A DNA stretch of 9,771 nt from Caldora sp. SIO3E6 (lineage in GTDB: Bacteria; Cyanobacteriota; Cyanobacteriia; Cyanobacteriales; Coleofasciculaceae): contig JAAHHL010000175.1 in NCBI GenBank assembly GCA_010672185.1, positions 1 through 9,771 on the forward strand, given 5' to 3'. Under the pieces are notes generated by a model. It saw only the letters and a program-made list of their open reading frames with translations, was not told the origin of the DNA and searched no databases. Shown one piece after another: positions 1 to 5,997 of this stretch (the first letter of the stretch is position 1; each line of letters begins with the position of its first letter). The position numbers and the translations under genes are program-made.

Positions 1-541
1 TAAACAATCTTACTACTAATTGTCGGTAAGCTAGGGGATTAACCAACAACATGATGGTTAATACAAATACCAGCAATAGTTGCAGTACAGTTGTCAGGGA
101 GTCGGAGAAGAAGGCGAAAAAGTTCCCTAATAGATTTTGGGCTAAAGGTCCTATTTGCTGGGTTAATTCAGAAAGACTAGGTAAATCTAAGTCTTGTTCT
201 AAAAACCAGTCAGGGGGGTTTTTGATTTGGTTATCAACCCAATAATATAAGTCTTCAAACTCTGATTGACCTTGTATAATTAATTTCTGAAATTGCCCGA
301 TAAAAGGTGGCATCACCAAGCCAACAAACAAAATACCGAACACTAGCAACAAGCTGAGAACTAAGAAGACAGCCCAACTTCTTGGGATACGGAACCTCTG
401 TGTTAGCCGTCGGACTAAATCATTAAGAGCAGTTGCCAGGACAACTGCCGTAAAAATCAGCAGCAGTATCTGTCGGAACTGCCACATGATAGATAAAGCA
501 ATAATCAAACAGAGAAAGCCAATCCAATTAGCTAGTTTCAC
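1..541 (-). CDS. AI-2E/PerM-family membrane transporter, N-terminal part (partial)
   Basis: The gene runs off the left edge; 180 residues are visible. The translation shows three early hydrophobic helices (about residues 4-20, 23-40 and 59-80, the third ending in the motif VMPPFIGQ), a soluble amphipathic stretch (about 85-145), and a further helix starting near 150 (TVLQLLLVFVLTIMLLVNP). This order of two short helices, a helix ending in P-P-F, a soluble insert and a long helix fits the AI-2E transporter/PerM family (usually about 340-370 residues). Members are multi-pass inner-membrane proteins linked to autoinducer-2 or other small-molecule export or to Na+/H+ exchange; the substrate here cannot be told. 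The start is GTG at 541, chosen because AAGGAG lies 8 nt upstream and no in-frame ATG exists before an upstream stop. The family call is fairly secure; the specific function is unknown. Confidence 0.85.
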   Translation of the reverse strand, partial: MKLANWIGFLCLIIALSIMWQFRQILLLIFTAVVLATALNDLVRRLTQRFRIPRSWAVFLVLSLLLVFGILFVGLVMPPFIGQFQKLIIQGQSEFEDLYYWVDNQIKNPPDWFLEQDLDLPSLSELTQQIGPLAQNLLGNFFAFFSDSLTTVLQLLLVFVLTIMLLVNPLAYRQLVVRLF

Positions 542-549
542 TGTGCTAA

Positions 550-555
550 CTCCTT
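550..555 (-). promoter_or_regulatory. Shine-Dalgarno site AAGGAG of the PerM-like gene
   Basis: AAGGAG (read on the minus strand) lies 8 nt before the GTG at 541. It decides the non-ATG start of the transporter gene. Confidence 0.75.
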
Positions 556-662
556 TTATGCCATCTCTGCCAATTTGTTTCTCGGTGAATGTTTGTCATA
601 TTTCCACTACGACCCTAACTACTGTTGAACTGCTTTAGTAACCAAGCTCCCTATACATCAAA

Positions 663-689
663 CCCCCCAAGTTACCTTACCAAGGGGGG
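663..689. other. Short GC stem-loop (C6...G6) in the 417-nt spacer
   Basis: Six C residues (663-668) can pair with six G residues (684-689) across a 15-nt loop. No T-run follows on either strand, so it is not a standard rho-independent terminator. The rest of the 542-958 spacer holds only the inverted repeat at 821-899; I see no gene in it. Confidence 0.3.
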
Positions 690-820
690 AGTTACACTGT
701 CTGGTACAGAGTATTAATATAAATCTTAATTAACCGAAAACCCCGTAATTTCCATACTCATACCATATCACTGCCCATAAAACAACCATTTTGCTCTAGT
801 GGCGTGGCACAACTAAAAAT

Positions 821-899
821 GTAGGTTGGGTGGAACGTAGTGAAACCCAACACAATGTGCTCCGGAGTTGGGTTACGAAGCAAGCTACACCCAACCTAC
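821..899. repeat. Palindromic REP/MITE-like element with 12-bp perfect inverted ends
   Basis: GTAGGTTGGGTG (821-832) and CACCCAACCTAC (888-899) are perfect inverted repeats. A second nested pair, AACCCAAC (844-851) and GTTGGGTT (867-874), sits inside around a 15-nt loop, so the whole 79-nt element can fold into an interrupted hairpin. Elements with GTAGGTTGGGT...ACCCAACCTAC ends are, from memory, dispersed in many cyanobacterial and other bacterial genomes. It lies downstream of the cysteine-dioxygenase-like gene and upstream of the PerM-like gene, so it could slow or end transcription between them; this is inference. It has no coding capacity of its own. Confidence 0.7.
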
Positions 900-958
900 T
901 TATTCTAAAATGGTGGTTGAGAAAGCTGAGGGAGATAGGGAAAAATCTATATCTAAAT

Positions 959-1720
959 TTAAGTAGAACTCAGTTGCTGAATTTTTTCTTGCAAACAGAT
1001 CAGCTTCTGCTCTAAGTCAGCATTTTTTTGTATTTTGAGAATGCGACGGATGCGATCGCTCATGAGATAATGTTGTTTTAAGGTTGTTTCTCGATTTGCT
1101 GCTAAACCCTGGGAGCGGTAATTAATTTTGGTTTCTGGCAAGCAAAAGAAAACGCCTCCATCAGTGTACTGGATACTGTTTTCCAACAAATCAAAAATAC
1201 GAGCATTGCCGGTAATTGATTCCTCAAACTCCTTACAACCATAAACATGGAGACTCAAAAAAGGTTTATCTCCAGGATTACCCATCTGATGGATCAGATT
1301 ATGGTCAACAGCATATACCATGCCAGGAAGATAGTGAGCAGGTTTTAAAGGTTTTAACACTTCCTTGGTAAAACTATAAATGTAATGCTCCGCTGCTCCA
1401 AAACATTGAACTGCACCCCATTGGGTAGCACCGTGATCGTGAATGGTACTAAAATCCCCTGGCAACCAAGACATGACCATAATTTCAAAATGCCCACCGT
1501 CCAATACCAGTTTACGACCATAGCTATCGGTTATTGGGTGCTGAAAATCTGCCCAAGGCATTAAATCTTGCTCAGAAATACTTGCTTCGAGTACAAAGTC
1601 TTTTACTTGGGCTGGTGTGAAGGCAGTCGTTTGCTGTAGTCTGTTAATTAATTTTTGAATACTTAAAGGATAGGTTTCAATTAGGTTAAAATTTGTAGTT
1701 TCTAAGAGTGTTTGAATCAT
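959..1720 (-). CDS. Cysteine dioxygenase-family cupin (thiol dioxygenase), 253 aa
   Basis: This is a probable non-heme Fe(II) thiol dioxygenase. The classic reaction of the family is cysteine plus O2 to cysteine sulfinate, in the cytoplasm. In the sequence, cupin motif 1 is SWLPGDFSTIHDHG with iron-ligand candidates H94 and H96; the third ligand candidate is H144 in LIHQMGNPG. The LSLHVYG motif (H158, Y160) matches the Ser-His-Tyr catalytic triad of the family, and R70 in YGRKLV matches the substrate-carboxylate-binding arginine. The protein is longer than typical bacterial members (about 200 residues) because of a polar C-terminal tail (about 200-253) with coiled-coil character. The ATG at 1720 is preferred over an upstream TTG at 1780 because TGAGG lies 9 nt before it. 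It follows the GNAT gene by 246 nt, with a palindrome in that gap. The substrate might be another small thiol; the family call is strong. Confidence 0.85.
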   Translation of the reverse strand: MIQTLLETTNFNLIETYPLSIQKLINRLQQTTAFTPAQVKDFVLEASISEQDLMPWADFQHPITDSYGRKLVLDGGHFEIMVMSWLPGDFSTIHDHGATQWGAVQCFGAAEHYIYSFTKEVLKPLKPAHYLPGMVYAVDHNLIHQMGNPGDKPFLSLHVYGCKEFEESITGNARIFDLLENSIQYTDGGVFFCLPETKINYRSQGLAANRETTLKQHYLMSDRIRRILKIQKNADLEQKLICLQEKIQQLSST

Positions 1721-1729
1721 TATTAAAAA

Positions 1730-1734
1730 CCTCA
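1730..1734 (-). promoter_or_regulatory. Shine-Dalgarno TGAGG deciding the start at 1720
   Basis: TGAGG read on the minus strand is 9 nt upstream of ATG 1720. This favours that start over the in-frame TTG 60 nt further upstream. Confidence 0.6.
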
Positions 1735-1787
1735 CATTATGATATATATCTACAATTAGAACCCTGCTAATATCGATCAACTAAAGT

Positions 1788-1804
1788 AACATTTACTAAA
1801 TGTT
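1788..1804. promoter_or_regulatory. Perfect 8+1+8 palindrome, possible operator
   Basis: AACATTTA (1788-1795) and TAAATGTT (1797-1804) are perfect inverted repeats around one central base, 68-84 nt upstream of the thiol dioxygenase start. The short, symmetric, AT-rich form suits a dimeric repressor or activator. It does not fit the NtcA pattern GTA-N8-TAC. No regulator is identified, and chance occurrence is possible in AT-rich DNA. Confidence 0.35.
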
Positions 1805-1903
1805 CTCAATCTCTCTTAAGATAGGGTGTCTATAATCAAGATCATAATTTTCTAAAATGAGAATTGATTAAGAATAAACTAAGTTTTCCTGAAGTGGATA
1901 TCA

Positions 1904-1917
1904 GGTGTTAGGTGTGG
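1904..1917. repeat. Two-copy heptamer remnant (GGTGTTA, GGTGTGG)
   Basis: Two adjacent 7-mers are the reverse complement of the TAACACC unit that makes up the nine-copy array at 3711-3773. They are therefore the same STRR family in the opposite orientation, here reduced to a remnant downstream of the GNAT gene. Confidence 0.5.
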
Positions 1918-1966
1918 AAGATTAGGTAATCTTGGTGTAACAGGTAACTAATTTGCAGGAGGGATG

Positions 1967-2461
1967 CTATAAGAGACATTGCATGATAACAACATCATGC
2001 CAAGTTCCATTGACCAATCCAATTTTTTTTTGAATGCCTACGATTTCAAAGCCAAATTTTTGATGGAATCGAATACTACTCTGATTATCAGCTAAAATCT
2101 TTGCTACAATGTGATGGTAGTCATAGTCAGCAACTTTTTCCATCAGCACTTTTTGTATAACTCTGCCATAGCCTTTACCAGTTTCGGAAAATGTGAGATA
2201 AATGGAAGTTTCACAGCAGACCTGATACCCAAGGCGATCGCTATAGCGTTTAATAATTCCCCATCCAATCTTCTTCTCGGGGATTTCTGCCAAGAATAAT
2301 GCTTCTCGACCATTCATTTTTTCGACGATCGCCTGAATATTTTCTGCTGTGTAGGGTTGACTATCCATCGTAATACCACCATAGGCGATCGCTTCATTAT
2401 AAATTGATGCGATCGCACCATAGTCTTTTGGTTGTGCTGGACGAATGGTTAGGGGAGACAT
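1967..2461 (-). CDS. GNAT N-acetyltransferase, phosphinothricin acetyltransferase-like, 164 aa
   Basis: This is a probable acetyl-CoA-dependent N-acyltransferase of the PAT/Bar/YncA type, which acetylates the amino group of small amino-acid-like substrates. It opens with the GNAT beta-1/alpha-1 pattern LTIRPAQPKDYGAIASIYNE. The acetyl-CoA pyrophosphate loop is ETGKGYGR (about 93-100), and the C-terminal signature is ADNQSSIRFHQKFGFEIVG followed by NGTWHDVVIMQ (151-161). The W-H-D motif near the end is typical of the phosphinothricin-type subgroup. Length matches that subgroup (about 160-180). ATG 2461 is chosen because the family fold starts at MSPLTIRP; the 28 open upstream codons read through heptamer repeats. 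No Shine-Dalgarno is seen, and a TAAGTAA array begins 3 nt upstream. The gene is 88 nt downstream of the ATP-grasp gene, so the two may act on one metabolite (inference). Confidence 0.85.
   Translation of the reverse strand: MSPLTIRPAQPKDYGAIASIYNEAIAYGGITMDSQPYTAENIQAIVEKMNGREALFLAEIPEKKIGWGIIKRYSDRLGYQVCCETSIYLTFSETGKGYGRVIQKVLMEKVADYDYHHIVAKILADNQSSIRFHQKFGFEIVGIQKKIGLVNGTWHDVVIMQCLL
2234..2416. repeat. Cluster of three HIP1 octamers
   Basis: Perfect GCGATCGC sites occur at 2234-2241, 2385-2392 and 2409-2416, all inside the GNAT gene. HIP1 is an abundant palindrome of cyanobacterial genomes. The other perfect copies start at 1052, 5386, 6061, 6614 and 8353. Confidence 0.9.
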
Positions 2462-2464
2462 CTT

Positions 2465-2490
2465 TAAGTAATAAGTAATAAGTAATAAGT
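2465..2490. repeat. TAAGTAA heptamer array (3.7 copies) in the GNAT leader
   Basis: Three perfect copies of TAAGTAA plus a partial one start 3 nt before the GNAT start codon. With the array at 2517-2550, it makes up most of the 88-nt gap between the ATP-grasp stop and the GNAT start. Confidence 0.85.
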
Positions 2491-2516
2491 ATGGCAAAAG
2501 GCAGAAGATAAGGAAG

Positions 2517-2550
2517 AATGACAAATGACAAACAACAAACAACAAATAAC
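2517..2550. repeat. AATGACA/AACAACA heptamer array
   Basis: Two copies of AATGACA are followed by two of AACAACA and a degenerate unit, all in 7-nt register. The array abuts the stop codon of the ATP-grasp gene. Confidence 0.75.
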
Positions 2551-3560
2551 TAATTCCCTAGAGGACGCTGGGAGTATTCGATTAACCAGCGAATCAAGCG
2601 ATCTATTATAGGTTGTCCTGTCAACAATTCTAAACGGGCAAATCCACCAATATTTCCTGCATTAATTTCACTAATAATCCAAGTTCCATCGTCATCTAAT
2701 AAAAAGTCATAGCCCAAAGTATGCAGTCCCATTTCCTGATAATGACTGACCGTATGTTCGATGGCTTCTACTTCTTTATCGGTAATATCTGCAAGGGTAC
2801 ATTCCCCATCAAAGCTAACATTGTTGATCCAATGGCCACTTTTTGAGCGCCGCAGATAGCCACCATAAATTTCGCCGTCTACGACAACAATGCGTTTATC
2901 TCCTGCATCAGTGCGATGGAGATAACGAAAAAACTGTATGGGCTCAACCTGTTCCTCTTGGAGATAACTCATCACCTCAGAAAACTGTGCAAATTGCCGC
3001 GTTCCCCTCAAAAAGTTATCCACTTGAAAGAGTCGGTTGTGATACCAAATTTTGAACACTCCCCTTCCACCACAGCTATTTGCCTGTTTCGCTACAACTG
3101 TCTGAAATTGCTCAAAGAATTCCAGCGCTTTTGTCCATTCATCTGTGACAATTCCCTCTGGAATATAACCCTTAGCTACCTCTAATAAAAAATTAGATTT
3201 AATTTGTTCTTTTTTACTAGAGGGACAATTAACAAAGCGGGTAAATCTTTCCCATGCAGTTAAGTGATCTAGATAACCAGGAGGAAAGGGTTTCAGTGTC
3301 CGGCAAAATACCAGATCAATGCTTCCCAAATCGATCCAGTCTTCCGCAGCATTACCTAAGGCTAAAAATTCCTCGTAAGTTAACTCCCCTGTTGCCGCAG
3401 CTACTTGGACTTTGGGTAACTTTTCGGCGGCAAAAATCTGGGGAGTTGGAATATGGTAGAACTCAACTCTGGGGTCAAATGAAAGCCTCTGATAGAAAGT
3501 CGGCACATCCAAAGGCTTATTGCTATATTTAGTAGGATCACAAATACTTAGAAGTTTCAT
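2550..3560 (-). CDS. ATP-grasp ligase resembling prokaryotic glutathione synthetase, 336 aa
   Basis: This is a probable ATP-dependent carboxylate-amine ligase: it would activate a carboxylate as acyl phosphate and join it to an amine. ATP-grasp features are visible: the lysine and glycine-rich loop VVAKQANSCGGRGVFK (155-170), GDKRIVVVDGE (220-230, very close to the GDKR...VDGE of glutathione synthetase GshB), and the metal-binding end D285 followed by E298-I-N300 in ISEINAGNIGG. The N-terminal third (about 1-120) is GshB-like only in outline (MKLLSICDPTKY; C86-R-T-L-K-P-F-P-P). The C-terminus GNIGG differs from the VTSPTG of true GshB, so it is probably a paralogue with another substrate rather than the housekeeping enzyme. 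It lies between an exporter and a GNAT gene on the same strand. No Shine-Dalgarno is seen; a GAATTGA array begins 16 nt upstream of ATG. The fold is secure; the substrate is unknown. Confidence 0.85.
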   Translation of the reverse strand: MKLLSICDPTKYSNKPLDVPTFYQRLSFDPRVEFYHIPTPQIFAAEKLPKVQVAAATGELTYEEFLALGNAAEDWIDLGSIDLVFCRTLKPFPPGYLDHLTAWERFTRFVNCPSSKKEQIKSNFLLEVAKGYIPEGIVTDEWTKALEFFEQFQTVVAKQANSCGGRGVFKIWYHNRLFQVDNFLRGTRQFAQFSEVMSYLQEEQVEPIQFFRYLHRTDAGDKRIVVVDGEIYGGYLRRSKSGHWINNVSFDGECTLADITDKEVEAIEHTVSHYQEMGLHTLGYDFLLDDDGTWIISEINAGNIGGFARLELLTGQPIIDRLIRWLIEYSQRPLGN

Positions 3561-3576
3561 GGCACAAGTAAATAAT

Positions 3577-3610
3577 GAATTGAGAATTGAGAATTGAGAA
3601 TTGAGAATTA
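3577..3610. repeat. GAATTGA heptamer array (4.9 copies) upstream of the ATP-grasp gene
   Basis: Four perfect GAATTGA units and a partial fifth start 16 nt before the ATP-grasp start. The following stretch to about 3634 (CTTAACTCTTAATTC) is nearly complementary to the array, so the region could form an imperfect hairpin in the leader. Confidence 0.9.
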
Positions 3611-3710
3611 CTTACTCATTCTTAACTCTTAATTCACGTATGGATTATTATCAAAAAAATAACCTTAGTTAGGGATCAAACATTTGAAAATAACTTAAAA
3701 AACTGTTGCC

Positions 3711-3773
3711 TACCACCTAACACCTCCCACCTCCCACCTAACACCTAACACCTACCACCTACCACCTAACACC
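3711..3773. repeat. TAACACC/TACCACC heptamer array (9 copies)
   Basis: Nine contiguous 7-mers occur: TACCACC three times, TAACACC four times and TCCCACC twice. They end 2 nt before the stop codon of the EamA gene. The interleaved variants suggest slippage or duplication of blocks rather than single units. Confidence 0.9.
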
Positions 3774-3775
3774 TC

Positions 3776-4783
3776 TCAAGTCGCAGTTGCTGTACTCTCT
3801 CCCTTAACCGCCAGTTCTTGAGTCGCCATGTCTTTTTCTTCAGGTTTTGGAGGCATTTGTTTACCCAAAGTAGTAATTCCAATGCCAATCATAATCACCA
3901 CAAACGCGACAATCTGAATCATAGAAGGGCGTTCTCCATTCAGGACAAAGGCAAAAATAACACCGAAGATAGGAGTAGCAGAAGTCCATTTACCTACCAC
4001 CCTCGAATCTAAGCGACCCAAGGCAGCATACCAGAGAAATTGACCTAGTACAATTAAAATCAGGGCATAAATGGACATGACAATCCATAACTGTCCGGCA
4101 AAAGTGTCTGCAAAATGCTCTGGACCAAAGACGATGCTCGCAATCGCAAAGAAAATGATTGAAGAAACAAAATTGCGAGTAAAAACCACGGTTCGCAACG
4201 GTGTATCTTGGGTCAGCATAAATTTGCCGATGATTGATGTAATGGCATACACGAAGCTAGATGCCAAAATCAACAAGTCACCACGATTCAGTTGAAAGTT
4301 CGTGCTGATTAACAGAATCGCTAAAATTCCCACACCAATCAAGGAAAAGCCCAGCCACTCCCACTTCCGAATCATCTTCCCAAAGATTACGGCTCCAGCT
4401 AAAGCGTAGAGAATCGGACCAAGGCGTGCCAGTAGCACGGCATTGGTGACCATTGTATAATTCAAGCCAATAAAAATCAGAGCTGACAGCAGTGATGCTA
4501 GGCAACCATTGATAAACAACCCGATTAAAATTTTCGGGGGGGTTTGGCGCAAGTCTTTGATAATTGAGGACATGCCAAACCAAGACAAAACTACTAAAGC
4601 AGCACAGAGGTTGCCCACAAAGAGGACATTGCAAAAAGAAATCGGAGTTGACCTGCCGCCACTGAGGATTTGGGCATTGGCAATTAAAAAAGCAATTAGG
4701 GAGGGACGCAAAGCTACCATTGCTCGCGACACAACAAGCATCAATTTGGGATTAATTCGCGATCCGAGAGAACTTGCATTCAT
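3776..4783 (-). CDS. EamA/DMT-superfamily transporter, 335 aa
   Basis: This is a multi-pass inner-membrane protein of the drug/metabolite transporter superfamily, whose members usually export amino acids, metabolites or drugs. About ten hydrophobic helices fall into two EamA repeats (about residues 26-160 and 168-307). The repeats show the usual pattern of a helix with polar breaks followed by P-I-x-x-x-x-A-x-x-F-G/L-N-G-E. In repeat 1 this is LGPILYALAGAVIFGKMIRKWEW and in repeat 2 SATPIFGVIFAFVLNGERPS. A hydrophilic tail (309-335) lies beyond the last helix. ATG 4783 is the first in-frame ATG; no clear Shine-Dalgarno is present, and an AATTCAA array lies 22 nt upstream. A promoter-like pair is seen at 4830-4859. 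It is the first of four same-strand genes with a ligase, a GNAT and a thiol dioxygenase, so it might export their product; that is inference. Confidence 0.85.
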   Translation of the reverse strand: MNASSLGSRINPKLMLVVSRAMVALRPSLIAFLIANAQILSGGRSTPISFCNVLFVGNLCAALVVLSWFGMSSIIKDLRQTPPKILIGLFINGCLASLLSALIFIGLNYTMVTNAVLLARLGPILYALAGAVIFGKMIRKWEWLGFSLIGVGILAILLISTNFQLNRGDLLILASSFVYAITSIIGKFMLTQDTPLRTVVFTRNFVSSIIFFAIASIVFGPEHFADTFAGQLWIVMSIYALILIVLGQFLWYAALGRLDSRVVGKWTSATPIFGVIFAFVLNGERPSMIQIVAFVVIMIGIGITTLGKQMPPKPEEKDMATQELAVKGESTATAT

Positions 4784-4804
4784 GGGACTAATACCGCTAC
4801 ACGG

Positions 4805-4828
4805 AATTCAAAATTCAAAATTCAAAAT
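4805..4828. repeat. AATTCAA heptamer array (3.4 copies)
   Basis: Three perfect AATTCAA units and a partial fourth lie 22 nt before the EamA start. They sit between that start and the putative -10 box at 4830-4835, so they would be in the 5' leader. Confidence 0.8.
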
Positions 4829-4829
4829 G

Positions 4830-4859
4830 TTTATAGAGTAGGTTTTATATTGCTCTCAA
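4830..4859 (-). promoter_or_regulatory. Putative sigma-70-type promoter of the EamA gene
   Basis: On the minus strand, TTGAGA (4854-4859) and TATAAA (4830-4835) are separated by 18 nt, each 5/6 to consensus. The gene start is 46 nt beyond the -10 box. The region is AT-rich, so a chance match is possible. Confidence 0.4.
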
Positions 4860-4910
4860 ATGGGTGGGTTATATCAAGTTCGATTGAATACTTACACTTC
4901 AGTTGCAACA

Positions 4911-4938
4911 AGGCAGGATGCAGGAGGCAGGAGGGAAG
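4911..4938. repeat. AGGCAGG degenerate heptamer array (about 3-4 copies)
   Basis: AGGCAGG, ATGCAGG and AGGCAGG lie in register, followed by the decayed unit AGGGAAG. The array is in the 247-nt gap between the Cys-motif gene and the EamA gene. Confidence 0.65.
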
Positions 4939-5030
4939 AAAGAAGGTTGTAAGGGAGAAAAAAGTGCTAAGAGATTTCCTTATATTCAATCAAGCACGGT
5001 TTTAACCTTCTTGTAATTATTCATGATTAA

Positions 5031-5798
5031 TTAAACGCGCTTGTAGCTAGAAGGGTCTGCCTGTAGGACAAACATATCGTCGTATTGGATTACTTTTCCT
5101 GTAATCTGAATTGGATCTGCAACTAAGTTGAGAATTCGATCGTTTACAGCTTGCCCCTGTTCGTCTGCTAGCAGAAAATACATTACATCGTTGCGGTTAT
5201 TCTCTACCCGAAACACTGCTGGCACCCCTCCACTAATGCAACGAATGGCGCAGGCTCGATGGGTTTTAGTCTGTCCCGGCTTCATCACACCAGGGTAACA
5301 TTTGCCGTCAAGGATCTCACCGGTTAGGGAATACTCTCCTAGAGAGGTTCCAGCATTGGGGTTAAGAATCACGTTATTTGGTGGAGCGATCGCTTCTGCT
5401 GAGCGCACTGCAATCACCGAAAGGTGATTACGGGACACCATTGTGCCGTTGAGTTTGACCCATTTACCTATCTGTTCTAACACAGATGGCTTAGGTGAAG
5501 TTTTACCCGATCCGGACAAGACGTACCGGGAAAAAGGAACACTAGAAGTTACGTCACCAGAACGGGGTACAATTAGATGTGGTACAGGTTCGCCGACTAG
5601 TAAGCCTTCTAGCTCTACGGCTCCGTTAATTTTGCCTGCGTTGAACTGGTTATGTACCTTGGGTAAAATCAAAGCAAATGCAATTACCCCCAACATTAAT
5701 AGTGGAATAAACTTGATTAAAAAGCGCCGATAGCTGGATGGCACAGAAGCATAGTTGATGTAAAACTCATCATTGGTTGGAGTGCGATCAGATGACAT
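5031..5798 (-). CDS. Membrane-anchored protein with a Cys/His motif and two OB-like halves, 255 aa
   Basis: I do not recognise a named function. There is one transmembrane helix (about 27-46, FLIKFIPLLMLGVIAFALIL) after a polar N-terminus, then a soluble part probably outside the cytoplasm. The C-terminal domain has a conserved-looking motif: D164-G-K-C167-Y, then G-V-M-x-P-G, then H180-R-A-C183-A-I-R-C187-I-S-G-G. The three cysteines and one histidine could bind metal, heme or a cluster, or form disulfides. Two segments, about 60-135 (ending VKLNGTMVSRNHLSVIAV) and 158-250 (ending IQITGKVIQYDDMFVLQA), look like repeated beta-barrel, possibly OB-fold, halves. The ATG at 5798 is the first in frame; the open frame upstream (to a TTG at 6020) only reads repeats. 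No Shine-Dalgarno is present: the GGGAATT array starts 1 nt upstream. As the gene after the Rieske reductase, it is a likely partner of it (inference). Confidence 0.75.
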   Translation of the reverse strand: MSSDRTPTNDEFYINYASVPSSYRRFLIKFIPLLMLGVIAFALILPKVHNQFNAGKINGAVELEGLLVGEPVPHLIVPRSGDVTSSVPFSRYVLSGSGKTSPKPSVLEQIGKWVKLNGTMVSRNHLSVIAVRSAEAIAPPNNVILNPNAGTSLGEYSLTGEILDGKCYPGVMKPGQTKTHRACAIRCISGGVPAVFRVENNRNDVMYFLLADEQGQAVNDRILNLVADPIQITGKVIQYDDMFVLQADPSSYKRV

Positions 5799-5799
5799 A

Positions 5800-5911
5800 G
5801 GGAATTGGGAATTGGGAATTGGGAATTGGGAATTGGGAATTGGGAATTGGGAATTGGGAATTGGGAATTGGGAATTGGGAATTGGGAATTGGGAATTGGG
5901 AATTGGGAATT
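5800..5911. repeat. GGGAATT heptamer array, 16 perfect copies
   Basis: The 112 nt are exactly 16 identical GGGAATT units with no substitution. They start 1 nt before the ATG at 5798 of the minus-strand gene. In that gene's frame the array would read as repeats of the heptapeptide FPIPNSQ, since seven codons equal three units, and all frames are open. Complete identity between units suggests recent slippage or expansion. Confidence 0.97.
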
Positions 5912-5935
5912 GTCTCCCTATCTCCACATTCCCGT

Positions 5936-5987
5936 GTCCCCGCGTCCCCGCGTCTCCGCGTCTCCGCGTCTCCGTATCCCCGCGTCT
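5936..5987. repeat. GTCYCCGC octamer array (6.5 copies)
   Basis: Units in 8-nt register are GTCCCCGC twice, GTCTCCGC twice, GTCTCCGT, ATCCCCGC and a partial unit. The period is 8, not 7 as in the other arrays, and the composition is GC-rich. The array lies 10 nt beyond the stop of the Rieske gene, so with the 16-copy heptamer array it fills most of the 199-nt gap. Confidence 0.9.
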
Positions 5988-5997
5988 ATTTTCAAGT

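Noticed and set aside
51..245. Plus-strand 64-residue ORF
   Set aside because: It is antisense to the PerM-like gene, which has membrane helices and a good ribosome site.
1831..1836. Perfect TATAAT on the plus strand
   Set aside because: No plus-strand gene lies downstream before the minus-strand GNAT gene, and no matching -35 box was seen.
2550..3560. Naming the ATP-grasp gene gshB
   Set aside because: The ATP-binding and GDKR motifs agree, but the C-terminal motif and much of the N-terminal half differ from housekeeping glutathione synthetase, so the symbol was withheld.
4278..4841. ORFs of 118 residues (minus) and 110 residues (plus) overlapping the EamA gene
   Set aside because: They are antisense or out-of-frame shadows of a clear transporter gene and show no family motifs.
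5800..5911. Long open frames through the GGGAATT array on both strands (up to 141 residues), and CRISPR-like periodicity
   Set aside because: The 7-nt unit has no stop in any frame, so open frames arise automatically. There are no spacers between units, so it is not a CRISPR array.
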